Source of the DNA: Erysipelotrichaceae bacterium UBA4808
GTDB taxonomy: Bacteria > Bacillota_I > Bacilli_A > Erysipelotrichales > Erysipelotrichaceae
Assembly: GCA_002402585.1 (NCBI GenBank)
Contig: DHGC01000080.1
Location: forward strand, 1-6,166
Direction: 5' to 3'
DNA length: 6,166 bases
The position numbers were made by a program, and so were the translations under genes. Positions within the stretch are counted from its first letter, which is position 1. Every line of letters begins with the position of its first letter. Under the pieces are notes generated by a model. That model had not been told where the DNA came from, ran no database searches, and saw only the letters and a program-made list of their open reading frames with translations. Below, one piece after another: positions 1 through 6,166 of the stretch.

Positions 1-108
1 CCAAGTAATTTGAAATTGATTACGGCCATCATCTTCATCTTGGCCTTGGTCTTGAATAATAAAGAGCTTAGACCTAAGTTCTTGAAAGGATGGGATAAAC
101 ATGCTTAG
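1..108 (+). CDS. ABC importer permease, C-terminal end only (5' truncated)
   Basis: The first codon of the window opens a frame that runs 35 codons to a TAG stop at 106-108. The residues seen include one hydrophobic stretch, LKLITAIIFILALVL, followed by a short charged tail rich in Lys and Arg ending in GWDKHA. This fits the last membrane segment and cytoplasmic tail of an integral membrane permease. The stop overlaps the start of the ATP-binding gene by 8 bases, the arrangement expected for permease and ATPase subunits of one transporter. Since that ATPase belongs to the COG1101 type, the permease is inferred to be the membrane partner of a TrpXYZ-like (tryptophan/tyrosine-type) importer with a lipoprotein-type binding protein encoded further upstream. 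The fragment is too short to fix the family by itself; the identification rests mainly on the neighbour. Confidence 0.7.
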   Translation, partial: PSNLKLITAIIFILALVLNNKELRPKFLKGWDKHA

Positions 109-895
109 ACTATCAAACATTGAAAAGCGCTTCTATATTGGAACACCCCATGAAAATCAACTCTATCAGGATTTGAATATTCATATCCAAGAGGGAGAAT
201 TCATAACGGTCATCGGTTCCAATGGGAGTGGCAAGTCTACCTTCTTCAACATCATAGCGGGAACACTTCAACCCGACCAAGGTTCCATCCTTTTCAAAGG
301 TCAAGACATTGCGCATCTACCTGAACATTTACGTTCACGTTACATCGCACGGGTCTATCAAGATCCTTTAAAAGGAACGGCCCCTTCGTTGACGATTCTT
401 GAGAATCTTTCCATGGCTTATAATAAAGGGAAGAAATTCAACTTATCACGTGGTGTTGATCAGAGTTTAATCAAACACTTCAAACATGAACTCAAGTCCT
501 TGAACTTAGGTTTGGAAGATAAACTAAACAATCGTGTTGGGACATTGTCCGGTGGACAGCGCCAAGCTTTAAGTCTGTTAATGGCAACCATGGTTCAACC
601 TGAATTATTATTGCTGGATGAACATACAGCTGCTTTGGATCCCAAGACATCAGAATTGATCATCAACTTAACGCAACGTTTGGTTCGTGAAAAAGAAATC
701 ACAACGGTTATGGTTACGCATAACTTGAAGCAAGCCTTAGATTTCGGGGATCGCTTGATTATGTTTCATAAGGGTCAGATCGTCTTAGATATTCAGGGTG
801 AAGAAAAGCAGAAGTTGAGTGTTATGGACTTGATTGCGAAGTTTAATGAACTCAATCTTATGCATGAGTTGAATGATTCGTTGATCTTAGGTTAA
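101..895 (+). CDS. ABC importer ATP-binding subunit (COG1101 / TrpZ-like)
   Basis: This is the cytoplasmic ATPase subunit (264 aa) of an ABC importer. Every nucleotide-binding motif is present: Walker A GSNGSGKST at 39-47, Q-loop VYQDP with Gln87, signature LSGGQ at 149-153, Walker B LLLLDE ending in Glu174, D-loop ALD at 178-180 and the switch His207 in VTHN. The stretch VYQDPLKGTAPSLTI around 86-100 is characteristic of COG1101 ATPases, which work with a periplasmic-binding-like lipoprotein and a single permease; the studied example is the streptococcal tryptophan system TrpXYZ. Length is normal for the family. The start is ATG at 101, with GAAAGGA at 84-90 ten bases upstream; it overlaps the permease stop, suggesting translational coupling. 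A Rho-independent terminator follows directly, so this is the last gene of its operon. Substrate is uncertain: tryptophan, tyrosine or another small molecule are all possible from this subunit alone. Confidence 0.92.
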   Translation: MLRLSNIEKRFYIGTPHENQLYQDLNIHIQEGEFITVIGSNGSGKSTFFNIIAGTLQPDQGSILFKGQDIAHLPEHLRSRYIARVYQDPLKGTAPSLTILENLSMAYNKGKKFNLSRGVDQSLIKHFKHELKSLNLGLEDKLNNRVGTLSGGQRQALSLLMATMVQPELLLLDEHTAALDPKTSELIINLTQRLVREKEITTVMVTHNLKQALDFGDRLIMFHKGQIVLDIQGEEKQKLSVMDLIAKFNELNLMHELNDSLILG

Positions 896-917
896 ACGTC
901 CAAATCGGACGTTTTTT
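894..917 (+). terminator. Rho-independent terminator of the importer operon
   Basis: An 8-bp perfect stem (AAACGTCC at 894-901 paired with GGACGTTT at 907-914) encloses a 5-base loop AAATC and runs into six T residues at 912-917. The left arm begins within the TAA stop of the ATPase gene, so transcription ends immediately after the coding region. The complementary strand has only three T residues after the stem, so it should work mainly on the plus strand. It separates the importer operon from the thioesterase operon. Confidence 0.9.
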
Positions 918-930
918 AAATCATCTATTT

Positions 931-945
931 AATACTTGTGGTATT
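931..945. repeat. Short inverted repeat in the leader of the thioesterase operon
   Basis: AATAC at 931-935 and GTATT at 941-945 are perfect reverse complements around TTGTG. It sits between the upstream terminator and the ribosome binding site, where the promoter of the downstream operon should be, so it could be a small operator. A TTTAAT hexamer (928-933, one mismatch to the sigma-A -10 consensus) overlaps its left edge, but I see no convincing -35 element 16-18 bases upstream. Arms this short in AT-rich sequence can occur by chance. Confidence 0.3.
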
Positions 946-964
946 GTTTACGTAAGGAAAACCT

Positions 965-1435
965 ATGAACAATCAAGATAATAAATTTTCACAAGCAGAA
1001 ACCTGTGTTCTTATGGAACCGATGCACGCCAATATCCTTGGCCATGTGCATGGGGGTGAATTGATGCGTTTGATGGATAATACAGCAGGAATCGCAGCAG
1101 CTAAACATGCTAAGGGTGCAGTGGTAACTGCACGTGTGGATGAATTGGAATTCCACAGTCCTGTATTGATTGGTGATATCGTAACATGCATCGCACAACT
1201 CTGCTATGTTGGGAACAGCTCCATGCAAATTTGGGTCAGTGTGTATGTGAATAATCTCAGTGATGCCAGTGAAATGAAGCTGGCTTTATCGGCCTTCTTT
1301 ACGATGGTGCACCTCAAGGATAAAGTGGTTGCCCGTGTCGAGCCATTACATCCTTCAACGCCACTGGAACATAAATTGTATGCCGTGGGTGAAGCCAAGT
1401 ATCTCGAAATCAAAGCTAAGAGGAAGAAACTATGA
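965..1435 (+). CDS. Hotdog-fold acyl-CoA thioesterase (YkhA/ACOT type)
   Basis: A 156-residue single hotdog-domain protein, the usual size for YkhA-like acyl-CoA thioesterases, which hydrolyse acyl-CoA to free fatty acid and CoA in the cytosol as oligomers. The family signature is clear: N23-ILGHVHGGELMRLMD-38 followed by AGIAA at 41-45, giving the Asn (23) and Asp (38) expected at the active site and the Gly-Gly turn (30-31). The next conserved block, EFHSPVLIGDIV at 62-73, corresponds to the second hotdog strand pair. The C-terminus (146-156) is rich in Lys and Arg. The ATG at 965 is preceded by TAAGGA at 953-958 at good spacing. It is the first gene after a terminator, so a promoter probably lies within 918-952. 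Its TGA overlaps the ATG of the nucleoside hydrolase gene. Chain-length preference cannot be read from the sequence. Confidence 0.92.
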   Translation: MNNQDNKFSQAETCVLMEPMHANILGHVHGGELMRLMDNTAGIAAAKHAKGAVVTARVDELEFHSPVLIGDIVTCIAQLCYVGNSSMQIWVSVYVNNLSDASEMKLALSAFFTMVHLKDKVVARVEPLHPSTPLEHKLYAVGEAKYLEIKAKRKKL

Positions 1436-2367
1436 AGCGTAAAATCATATTTGACTGTGATCCAGGTTTAGACGATGCCCTGGCTTTATTATTGGCTGTG
1501 GCTCAGAGAGACTGGGATATTCTAGGCGTAACAACGATTGCGGGGAACTCTTTGATTGAGTATACAACACAAAATGCTTTAGATCTATTAGCGTATTATG
1601 GAAGACCGGATATTCCTGTAGCAAAAGGCTCGAGCAATCCCATTTTGGGTCGTTTCGCCTCAGGTTCACATGTGCATGGATCCAAAGGGATCGCCAATAT
1701 TGAATTGCCCAAAGCGAAACGTGAAATTGAGAAACTACGTGCTCACGAGTGGATCGCACAAACACTCATGGCATCTACTGAAAAAATCATGATCATTGCG
1801 ACAGGTCCACTCACGAATGTTGGCATGGCGATCAGCTTGTATCCGGAAATTTTGGATAAGATTGAAATGATTTCACTTATGGGTGGATCGGTTCATGTGG
1901 GCAATGTGGGTGCGGTCATGGAAGCCAATACGAAGAATGATCCCGAAGCAACACATATTGTTTTTAACGCAGGGGTGAAGATTGCCATGTTTGGATTGAA
2001 TGTAACCTATCAAACTGTCATTTATCCGTATGAGATGGATGAGATCGCACAACTTGGTAAGTTTGGAGCTTTAGCTGCAGATTGTCTAAGGTATCATTTT
2101 AAAAATTATCAGGACCTTCCTTACTTTGAAGGGGATCCATCGCACGACAGTTGTGCGGTTGCGTATCTTATTCAGCCAGAACTCTTCACAATGGAAAACC
2201 TTAATGTCGTCGTGGACTTAAGTGGCTCATACAGTCGCGGTCAGACCATTGTGGATCAACATCGTGTGACAGGCCGACCATTAAATGCGTGGGTAGCTCT
2301 TGCGTCGAACAGAGAGGGCTTTGTGGCTTTGATCAAAGATGCTGTGCAATGTTTGAATCAAGCGTAG
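1432..2367 (+). CDS. Nucleoside hydrolase (IU-NH family)
   Basis: A 311-residue, full-length member of the Ca2+-dependent nucleoside hydrolase family, which cleaves the N-glycosidic bond of ribonucleosides to give base and ribose for salvage. The N-terminal metal and catalytic motif DCDPGLDDA spans residues 8-16 (Asp10, Asp14, Asp15). Other expected elements are VTTIAGN at 34-40, VHG with His82, ATGPLTN at 123-129 (Thr124 a likely Ca2+ ligand), the ribose-binding block MEANTKNDPEA at 163-173, and SHD at 237-239 with His238 and Asp239. Having both His82 and His238 fits the group I inosine-uridine/pyrimidine type, but base preference cannot be decided. After His82 the usual acidic residues of the HG(D/E)xG loop are Ser84 and Lys85. 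The ATG overlaps the thioesterase stop as ATGA, with AAGAGGA at 1418-1424 as ribosome binding site, so the two are probably translationally coupled. No signal peptide, so cytosolic. Confidence 0.95.
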   Translation: MKRKIIFDCDPGLDDALALLLAVAQRDWDILGVTTIAGNSLIEYTTQNALDLLAYYGRPDIPVAKGSSNPILGRFASGSHVHGSKGIANIELPKAKREIEKLRAHEWIAQTLMASTEKIMIIATGPLTNVGMAISLYPEILDKIEMISLMGGSVHVGNVGAVMEANTKNDPEATHIVFNAGVKIAMFGLNVTYQTVIYPYEMDEIAQLGKFGALAADCLRYHFKNYQDLPYFEGDPSHDSCAVAYLIQPELFTMENLNVVVDLSGSYSRGQTIVDQHRVTGRPLNAWVALASNREGFVALIKDAVQCLNQA

Positions 2368-2372
2368 AAAGG
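2367..2372 (+). promoter_or_regulatory. Ribosome binding site deciding the TTG start at 2380
   Basis: GAAAGG lies seven bases upstream of TTG at 2380-2382 and its first G is the last base of the preceding TAG stop. No in-frame ATG or GTG lies between that stop and the conserved N-terminus of the ATPase domain, and TTG places the initiator exactly one residue before IELIDVTKTY, matching the start of the paralogue encoded next. Confidence 0.75.
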
Positions 2373-2379
2373 TTCCATT

Positions 2380-3708
2380 TTGATTGAACTGATTGATGTA
2401 ACAAAAACATATACAACGCGCTTAGGGGTAGTAACACAGGCGCTTGATTCGATAAATTTAACATTGCCCGAAGTGGGTATGATTTTTGTTTTAGGTAAAA
2501 GTGGCAGTGGGAAATCGACACTCTTGAATCTTTTAGGGGGTTTGGATCGTGCAGACTCAGGTCAGATTTTAATCAATGGGGATGATCTTGGTACTAGAAG
2601 TGGTGAAGATTTAGATGCTTATCGATGCCATGACATTGGCTTTGTTTTTCAAGACTTCAACATCATTGATCACTATAGTGTTCGTGAGAATGTTGGGATC
2701 GCGATGGAACTGCAAGGTAAAGCAATCAATCACGATCATCTGGAGAAGACCTTGGCGACGGTGGGCTTGTCGGATTTTGAACAACGCAAGGGAAATGAAG
2801 TTTCGGGTGGACAGAAACAAAGGATTGCGATCGCACGTGCTTTGATTAAACAACCCCATTTGATTTTAGCAGATGAACCAACAGGGAATCTGGACTCTGA
2901 AACATCAAATCAAATCATGGAGCTCTTGAAAGAAGTATCAAAAGATACTTTGGTTGTGATTGTGTCGCACGATTCTGAAGAGGCAAAACAGTTCGGAGAT
3001 CGTATTCTTTACATTAAAGATGGAAGGATTGCGAAGGATGAACATATCCAAACAAGCGTTCACAAAACGAGCCAAATAAATGAACATAAAGGGTTCTTGA
3101 AGTTAAGTTCAAGTTTTAAATATGGGATGCATGCTTTACGTCCCAAACGCCTTCAACTCGGGATGACGAGTTTGTTACTGACGTTCAGTTTGATGATTTC
3201 AAGTTTGTTGGGTGCATATTTGCATTTTCTAGACAATCCAGACACAGTGCTTGGTAATACGTTGAAATCTGCAGATATCCAAGCCATTGTTGAGGATCTT
3301 CGAGGATACCTTACACAAGCCAATGCGGAAGGATTGATGATTGGAACGTATATCTTATTGTTGGGGATATTCTATGTGTTTCTTTCAATCAGTGTTGAAC
3401 AACGCATCAAACAGATGGGTATTTTCAAGGCCATTGGAGCTCGACATCACGATGTGTTAAAGATTTTTGTTTGGGAAGCACTTCTATTAGGCATGAGTTC
3501 TTTCGTTTTGTCGAGTTTGATGGCTTATATTTATCTCTTGGATATCAACAAGAAATTCTATGATGGTCTTCAAGTTCTTGTTTTATATCAAGCTCAGATT
3601 GTATTTCATGGAATATTATCCTTGATTCTACCCAGTTTGTTCATTGTAGGTTTGACACTCAATACCTTACGCAAGAACAGCGTGATCTCAATCCTAAAGG
3701 ATAGCTGA
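2380..3708 (+). CDS. Fused ABC ATPase-permease with minimal extracytoplasmic loop (MacB/FtsX-like)
   Basis: A 442-residue protein with a LolD/MacB-type ATPase at the N-terminus and an FtsX-like permease at the C-terminus. ATPase motifs are complete: Walker A GKSGSGKST at 39-47, Q-loop Gln91, signature VSGGQ at 141-145, Walker B LILADE at 161-166 with Glu166, D-loop GNLD at 169-172, switch His197. After a linker (about 220-255) come TM1 (258-283), a short loop of only about 35 residues, TM2 (318-337), the cytoplasmic FtsX motif QMGIFKAIGARHHDVLKIF (345-363), TM3 (about 362-385), TM4 (about 406-428) and the tail SVISILKDS. The family normally carries a MacB-like domain of 200 or more residues between TM1 and TM2; here it is nearly absent, although the frame is open and both flanks look intact. 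The start is TTG, 12 bases after the nucleoside hydrolase stop. It probably pairs with the next gene's product as a heterodimer; substrate unknown. Confidence 0.9.
   Translation: MIELIDVTKTYTTRLGVVTQALDSINLTLPEVGMIFVLGKSGSGKSTLLNLLGGLDRADSGQILINGDDLGTRSGEDLDAYRCHDIGFVFQDFNIIDHYSVRENVGIAMELQGKAINHDHLEKTLATVGLSDFEQRKGNEVSGGQKQRIAIARALIKQPHLILADEPTGNLDSETSNQIMELLKEVSKDTLVVIVSHDSEEAKQFGDRILYIKDGRIAKDEHIQTSVHKTSQINEHKGFLKLSSSFKYGMHALRPKRLQLGMTSLLLTFSLMISSLLGAYLHFLDNPDTVLGNTLKSADIQAIVEDLRGYLTQANAEGLMIGTYILLLGIFYVFLSISVEQRIKQMGIFKAIGARHHDVLKIFVWEALLLGMSSFVLSSLMAYIYLLDINKKFYDGLQVLVLYQAQIVFHGILSLILPSLFIVGLTLNTLRKNSVISILKDS
3696..3701 (+). promoter_or_regulatory. Ribosome binding site inside the preceding gene, for the start at 3709
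   Basis: AAAGGA lies within the last codons of the first fused ABC gene, seven bases before ATG 3709, which directly follows the TGA stop. The position supports 3709 as the true start and suggests reinitiation by ribosomes finishing the upstream gene, coupling the amounts of the two proteins. Confidence 0.75.
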
Positions 3709-5754
3709 ATGATAAAACTCATAAATGCAAATAAAACCTACACCAGTAAGGCTGGAATCAAAGTCAAAGCTTTGGATCATGTCAATCTCGATTTCAATGC
3801 GAAAGGGCTTGTTTTTATCTTGGGGAAAAGTGGAAGTGGGAAGTCCAGTTTATTGAACATCTTGGGTGGTTTGGATTCTGCCAACACGAGTAAGATTGTG
3901 ATCAATGGTCAGGAATTCAAACGTTTTGATGATCGAACGTGTTCCATCTATCGAAATACACACGTCGGATTTATCTTCCAAGAATATAACTTGATGAATA
4001 ATTTGGATGTGTATGAAAATATTGCGTTAGCTCTACGCTTGCAGAATAAAGAAGTAGATCAATCAAAGGTCATGGATATGCTTAAGCTTGTGGATCTTCA
4101 AGGATTAGAGCGAAGACGTTTAGATGAATTGTCTGGAGGTCAGAAACAACGTGTCGCGATTGCGCGTGCTTTGATCAAAGATCCAACCATCATCTTAGCG
4201 GATGAACCCACTGGTAATTTGGACTCACAAACCTCAAATCAAATCTTCGAGGTTCTAAAACGTTTGAGTAAAGATAAATTGGTTATTGTGGTTTCACATG
4301 ATCGTGAATTTGCGGAACAGTTTGGGGACCGTATCATCACACTTAAAGATGGTAGCGTTGATGAGGATACGCAAAAAAAGGTGGATGAAACGTTTATTGA
4401 ATTGCCTGAATCAATTCGAGCACGTTTGCCCTTTGTGCTCAAAGCGAAGATGAGCTTTGAAAATATCGTGCAAAACAAACTCAGATTGATGGTTACTGTG
4501 ATGATCGTTTCTTTTTTAGTTGCGGTTTTATCTGCCGTCTATACGGCTTTGTATGTAAGTGCGGATGTGACGGGGGATTTGATGGATTTGAGTAAGCAGA
4601 CACAGTTGGTGCTCAGTGAACCCATTCCTTTTACTCAAGCTGAAGTGATCAATCCCAAGCTTAACGACAGCAGTCCAAAGAAGTTAAATGGTGAAGCTCT
4701 GGTGGAGCTACAAAGAATCAGTGATAATCACCATGCCATACTGTTTCCTAAAACACATATGTGGGAAAATGAGGATTGGCTTCGTATCAAAGACTTGGGT
4801 TTGACCGTACAAAATCCTGAATCTTTGGCGAGCGATGTGGTCATTCGACCAAATACAGAACTACTTGAAACGATTGAAGAAGCGAGTTTAATCTTCATAT
4901 CCAATCGTAAGGTATTGGAACGTGAACGATTGGGACGACTGCCTGAAGATCGTTTTGAACTCGTCATTTCCAGCGCTTTGGCTCAGTATGTTCTTGCTTC
5001 ACAAGGGAAAGCGTTGGATGACTATCCTTCATTGCTTGATCAGTTTTTGAATTTAGGAACGTTTCATCGTCTAAAAATCGTTGGGATTGTATATGATGAA
5101 GCACTTCTTTTAAGAGGGGATCAGACCATCTTGAATACAACGTATACGAATCTCTATGTCCATCCCAGCTTTCTACGGTACAATCCTTTACCAACGCATC
5201 TTGTGAGTTATGGTGTTCAAATGACGGAACAGACGAATACCCACGCTTTGATTGAGGATTTAAAAACAGTGGGGTCTGTAACGCTATTACCACGCATCAC
5301 AGATCGTTTGAATCGATATACGCGACATGAGTTGAACTTGTTGATGGCGGTTTTAGTCCCGATCATTGGTTACTTTGCGATTATTTTTCTTGGGAATTAC
5401 ATAGCGTCGAGCATTCTAAAACGCAAGAAACAGATTGGCATCTTACGCGCTTTAGGCGCTGAAATAAAAGAGGTCCAGTGGATCTTTATGATCGAGATCC
5501 TCTTTGTTGGGATATTGATTGTTGGTTTGGTCTTGGTGATGGTTCCCTTTATGATCGACATCCTGAATTTCATCTTCAAGGTTCATTTTTATGACACCTT
5601 CATTGCTTATTTTCATTACGATATCTTTAGTTTAGGTGTAGGGCATTTCATTGAGGTCATCAGTTTATTGGCCTTGGTGAACTTGGTCATTGTCTTCACA
5701 CTGACCTATCACATCAACATTCTTGATCCAGTGGAGATTATTACAGGTCGTTAG
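3709..5754 (+). CDS. Fused ABC ATPase-permease with large extracytoplasmic domain (MacB/FtsX-like)
   Basis: A 681-residue paralogue of the preceding protein with the same domain order. ATPase: Walker A GKSGSGKSS at 39-47, Gln91 in the Q-loop, LSGGQ at 141-145, Walker B IILADE at 161-166, GNLD at 169-172 and His197, all at the same residue numbers as in the neighbour. Permease: TM1 about 257-283, an extracytoplasmic domain about 284-540, TM2 about 543-566, the cytoplasmic motif KKQIGILRALGAE at 573-585, TM3 about 590-612, TM4 about 645-669, and the tail DPVEIITGR. Within the outer domain, FELVISSALAQYVLA (416-430) and RLKIVGIVYD (454-463) resemble the conserved blocks of the MacB periplasmic core domain. 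Family members export peptides or lipoproteins, or transmit force across the membrane, without a classical substrate channel. There is no gap from the upstream gene, and the 3' end overlaps the opposite-strand acetyltransferase. Antimicrobial peptide resistance is a possible role but is not shown here. Confidence 0.92.
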   Translation: MIKLINANKTYTSKAGIKVKALDHVNLDFNAKGLVFILGKSGSGKSSLLNILGGLDSANTSKIVINGQEFKRFDDRTCSIYRNTHVGFIFQEYNLMNNLDVYENIALALRLQNKEVDQSKVMDMLKLVDLQGLERRRLDELSGGQKQRVAIARALIKDPTIILADEPTGNLDSQTSNQIFEVLKRLSKDKLVIVVSHDREFAEQFGDRIITLKDGSVDEDTQKKVDETFIELPESIRARLPFVLKAKMSFENIVQNKLRLMVTVMIVSFLVAVLSAVYTALYVSADVTGDLMDLSKQTQLVLSEPIPFTQAEVINPKLNDSSPKKLNGEALVELQRISDNHHAILFPKTHMWENEDWLRIKDLGLTVQNPESLASDVVIRPNTELLETIEEASLIFISNRKVLERERLGRLPEDRFELVISSALAQYVLASQGKALDDYPSLLDQFLNLGTFHRLKIVGIVYDEALLLRGDQTILNTTYTNLYVHPSFLRYNPLPTHLVSYGVQMTEQTNTHALIEDLKTVGSVTLLPRITDRLNRYTRHELNLLMAVLVPIIGYFAIIFLGNYIASSILKRKKQIGILRALGAEIKEVQWIFMIEILFVGILIVGLVLVMVPFMIDILNFIFKVHFYDTFIAYFHYDIFSLGVGHFIEVISLLALVNLVIVFTLTYHINILDPVEIITGR

Positions 5755-6166
5755 GATTGATGAGTGCGTAGTGATAATGGTCTTCCCAATGTCCATTGAT
5801 ATGTACGTTCTTACGCATCAAGCCTTCACGTTCAAAGCCGTGTTTCTCAAGTAATTTCAAAGAAGGAACGTTGCTGGGCATGACACCTGCTTCAATGCGA
5901 TGGAGGCTGAGCGTAATGAACGCATATTGAATCATGAGTTTAAGGGCTTCACTCATATAGCCCTTTTTATTATGTTCTTCATCCAATGCATAACCAATGT
6001 ATGCACAACGGAGTGGCCACAGAATATCGTTTAATGCGATGGTTCCAATCAATTGGTGTGTATTATTCAGAAAGATGCCAAAGCGATAGCTCTCTTTATT
6101 TTGCCATTGTGTCTCATAGGCATGGATGTATTTACGGATGTTGGCAAGGGTGTAATATTGCTCAGT
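5741..6166 (-). CDS. GNAT N-acetyltransferase, RimJ/RimL type (N-terminus beyond window)
   Basis: The minus-strand frame is open from the window edge to a TAA at 5741-5743 and shows 141 residues, beginning TEQYYTLANI. A shorter version starting at TTG 6050-6052 would begin in the middle of a conserved strand (HQLIGTIAL), so the true start lies off the window; relatives of about 175-185 residues suggest some 35-45 are missing. Diagnostic blocks in the visible part are YIGYALDEEHNKKGYMSEAL (57-74), which forms the acetyl-CoA pyrophosphate loop, HRIEAGVMPSN (89-99), LLEKHGFEREGLMRKN (105-120) and INGHWEDHYHYAL (123-135). These match the RimJ/RimL/YdaF group (Acetyltransf_3), which acetylates N-terminal amino groups of ribosomal proteins or small molecules; the substrate here is unknown. 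The gene is convergent with the exporter operon and shares its last 14 bases with it. Confidence 0.9.
   Translation of the reverse strand, partial: TEQYYTLANIRKYIHAYETQWQNKESYRFGIFLNNTHQLIGTIALNDILWPLRCAYIGYALDEEHNKKGYMSEALKLMIQYAFITLSLHRIEAGVMPSNVPSLKLLEKHGFEREGLMRKNVHINGHWEDHYHYALINPNDL

Noticed and set aside
939..947. Extended -10 (TG-G-TATTGT) promoter for the thioesterase gene
   Set aside because: Only four of six bases match the -10 consensus, there is no -35, and it would place the transcription start almost on the ribosome binding site.
2333..2521. Minus-strand frame of 62 codons spanning the nucleoside hydrolase/ABC junction
   Set aside because: It overlaps two conserved coding ends, has no recognisable motif, and its reading is explained by the codon pattern of the opposite strand.
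3706..3711. TGA between the two ABC genes read as Trp (Mollicutes code), giving one fused protein
   Set aside because: All twelve Trp codons visible in the genes are TGG and no gene contains an internal TGA; a user of code 4 would show many TGA Trp codons. A ribosome binding site and ATG also sit exactly at the junction.
2490..4300. DNA similarity between the two ATPase domains as a recent direct repeat or recombination tract
   Set aside because: Matches are broken by frequent third-position and amino-acid changes, with only short identical runs around the Walker and signature motifs; this is old paralogy under protein constraint.
4964..5293. Open frame of 109 codons on the minus strand inside the second ABC gene
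   Set aside because: It lies wholly antisense to a well-supported coding region, resembles no family I know and has no evident ribosome binding site; it is a shadow of the real frame.
5741..6052. Acetyltransferase starting at the TTG at 6050-6052
   Set aside because: The upstream frame stays open to the window edge and encodes family-typical sequence (RFGIFLNNTHQLIGTIAL), so this codon is an internal Leu and the gene is truncated by the window.

Overview
The window looks like a chromosomal stretch from a low-to-moderate GC (around 40% by eye) member of the Bacillota. The pointers are AAAGGA-type ribosome binding sites a few bases upstream of starts, tightly packed genes, one TTG start, and transporter types common in that phylum: a tryptophan/tyrosine-type ABC importer and ABC exporters with ATPase and FtsX-like permease fused in one chain. 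A member of the Erysipelotrichia is my best guess, but this is inference from gene types and not a placement. The genetic code is standard: all twelve Trp codons in the genes are TGG, and TGA is used as a stop.

Layout. (1) Bases 1-917 hold the end of an importer operon: the last 35 codons of a membrane permease overlap by 8 bases a complete ATP-binding subunit, and a clear Rho-independent terminator follows at 894-917. (2) Bases 965-5754 read as one transcription unit of four genes: a hotdog-fold acyl-CoA thioesterase, a nucleoside hydrolase (overlapping the previous gene in ATGA), and two consecutive ABC proteins that each fuse an N-terminal ATPase to a MacB/FtsX-like permease. The gaps are -4, +12 and 0 bases. 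(3) Bases 5741-6166 hold, on the minus strand, the C-terminal 141 residues of a RimJ/RimL-type GNAT acetyltransferase, whose end overlaps the end of the second ABC gene by 14 bases.

How the genes work together. The first ATPase powers uptake through the permease encoded just upstream; its substrate is not visible here, as the binding-protein gene lies outside the window. The two fused ABC proteins have intact ATPase motifs and complementary permease architecture: the first has almost no extracytoplasmic domain, while the second has one of about 255 residues. The simplest reading is an asymmetric heterodimeric exporter or mechanotransmission machine of the MacB/LolCDE/FtsEX type. Why it shares a transcript with a thioesterase and a nucleoside hydrolase is not known to me. 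This pairing is the most interesting point in the window.

No tRNA, rRNA, CRISPR array, insertion sequence or other mobile element is visible. No gene-free stretch exceeds 70 bases; the largest gap (896-964) holds the terminator, a short inverted repeat and the leader of the thioesterase gene.
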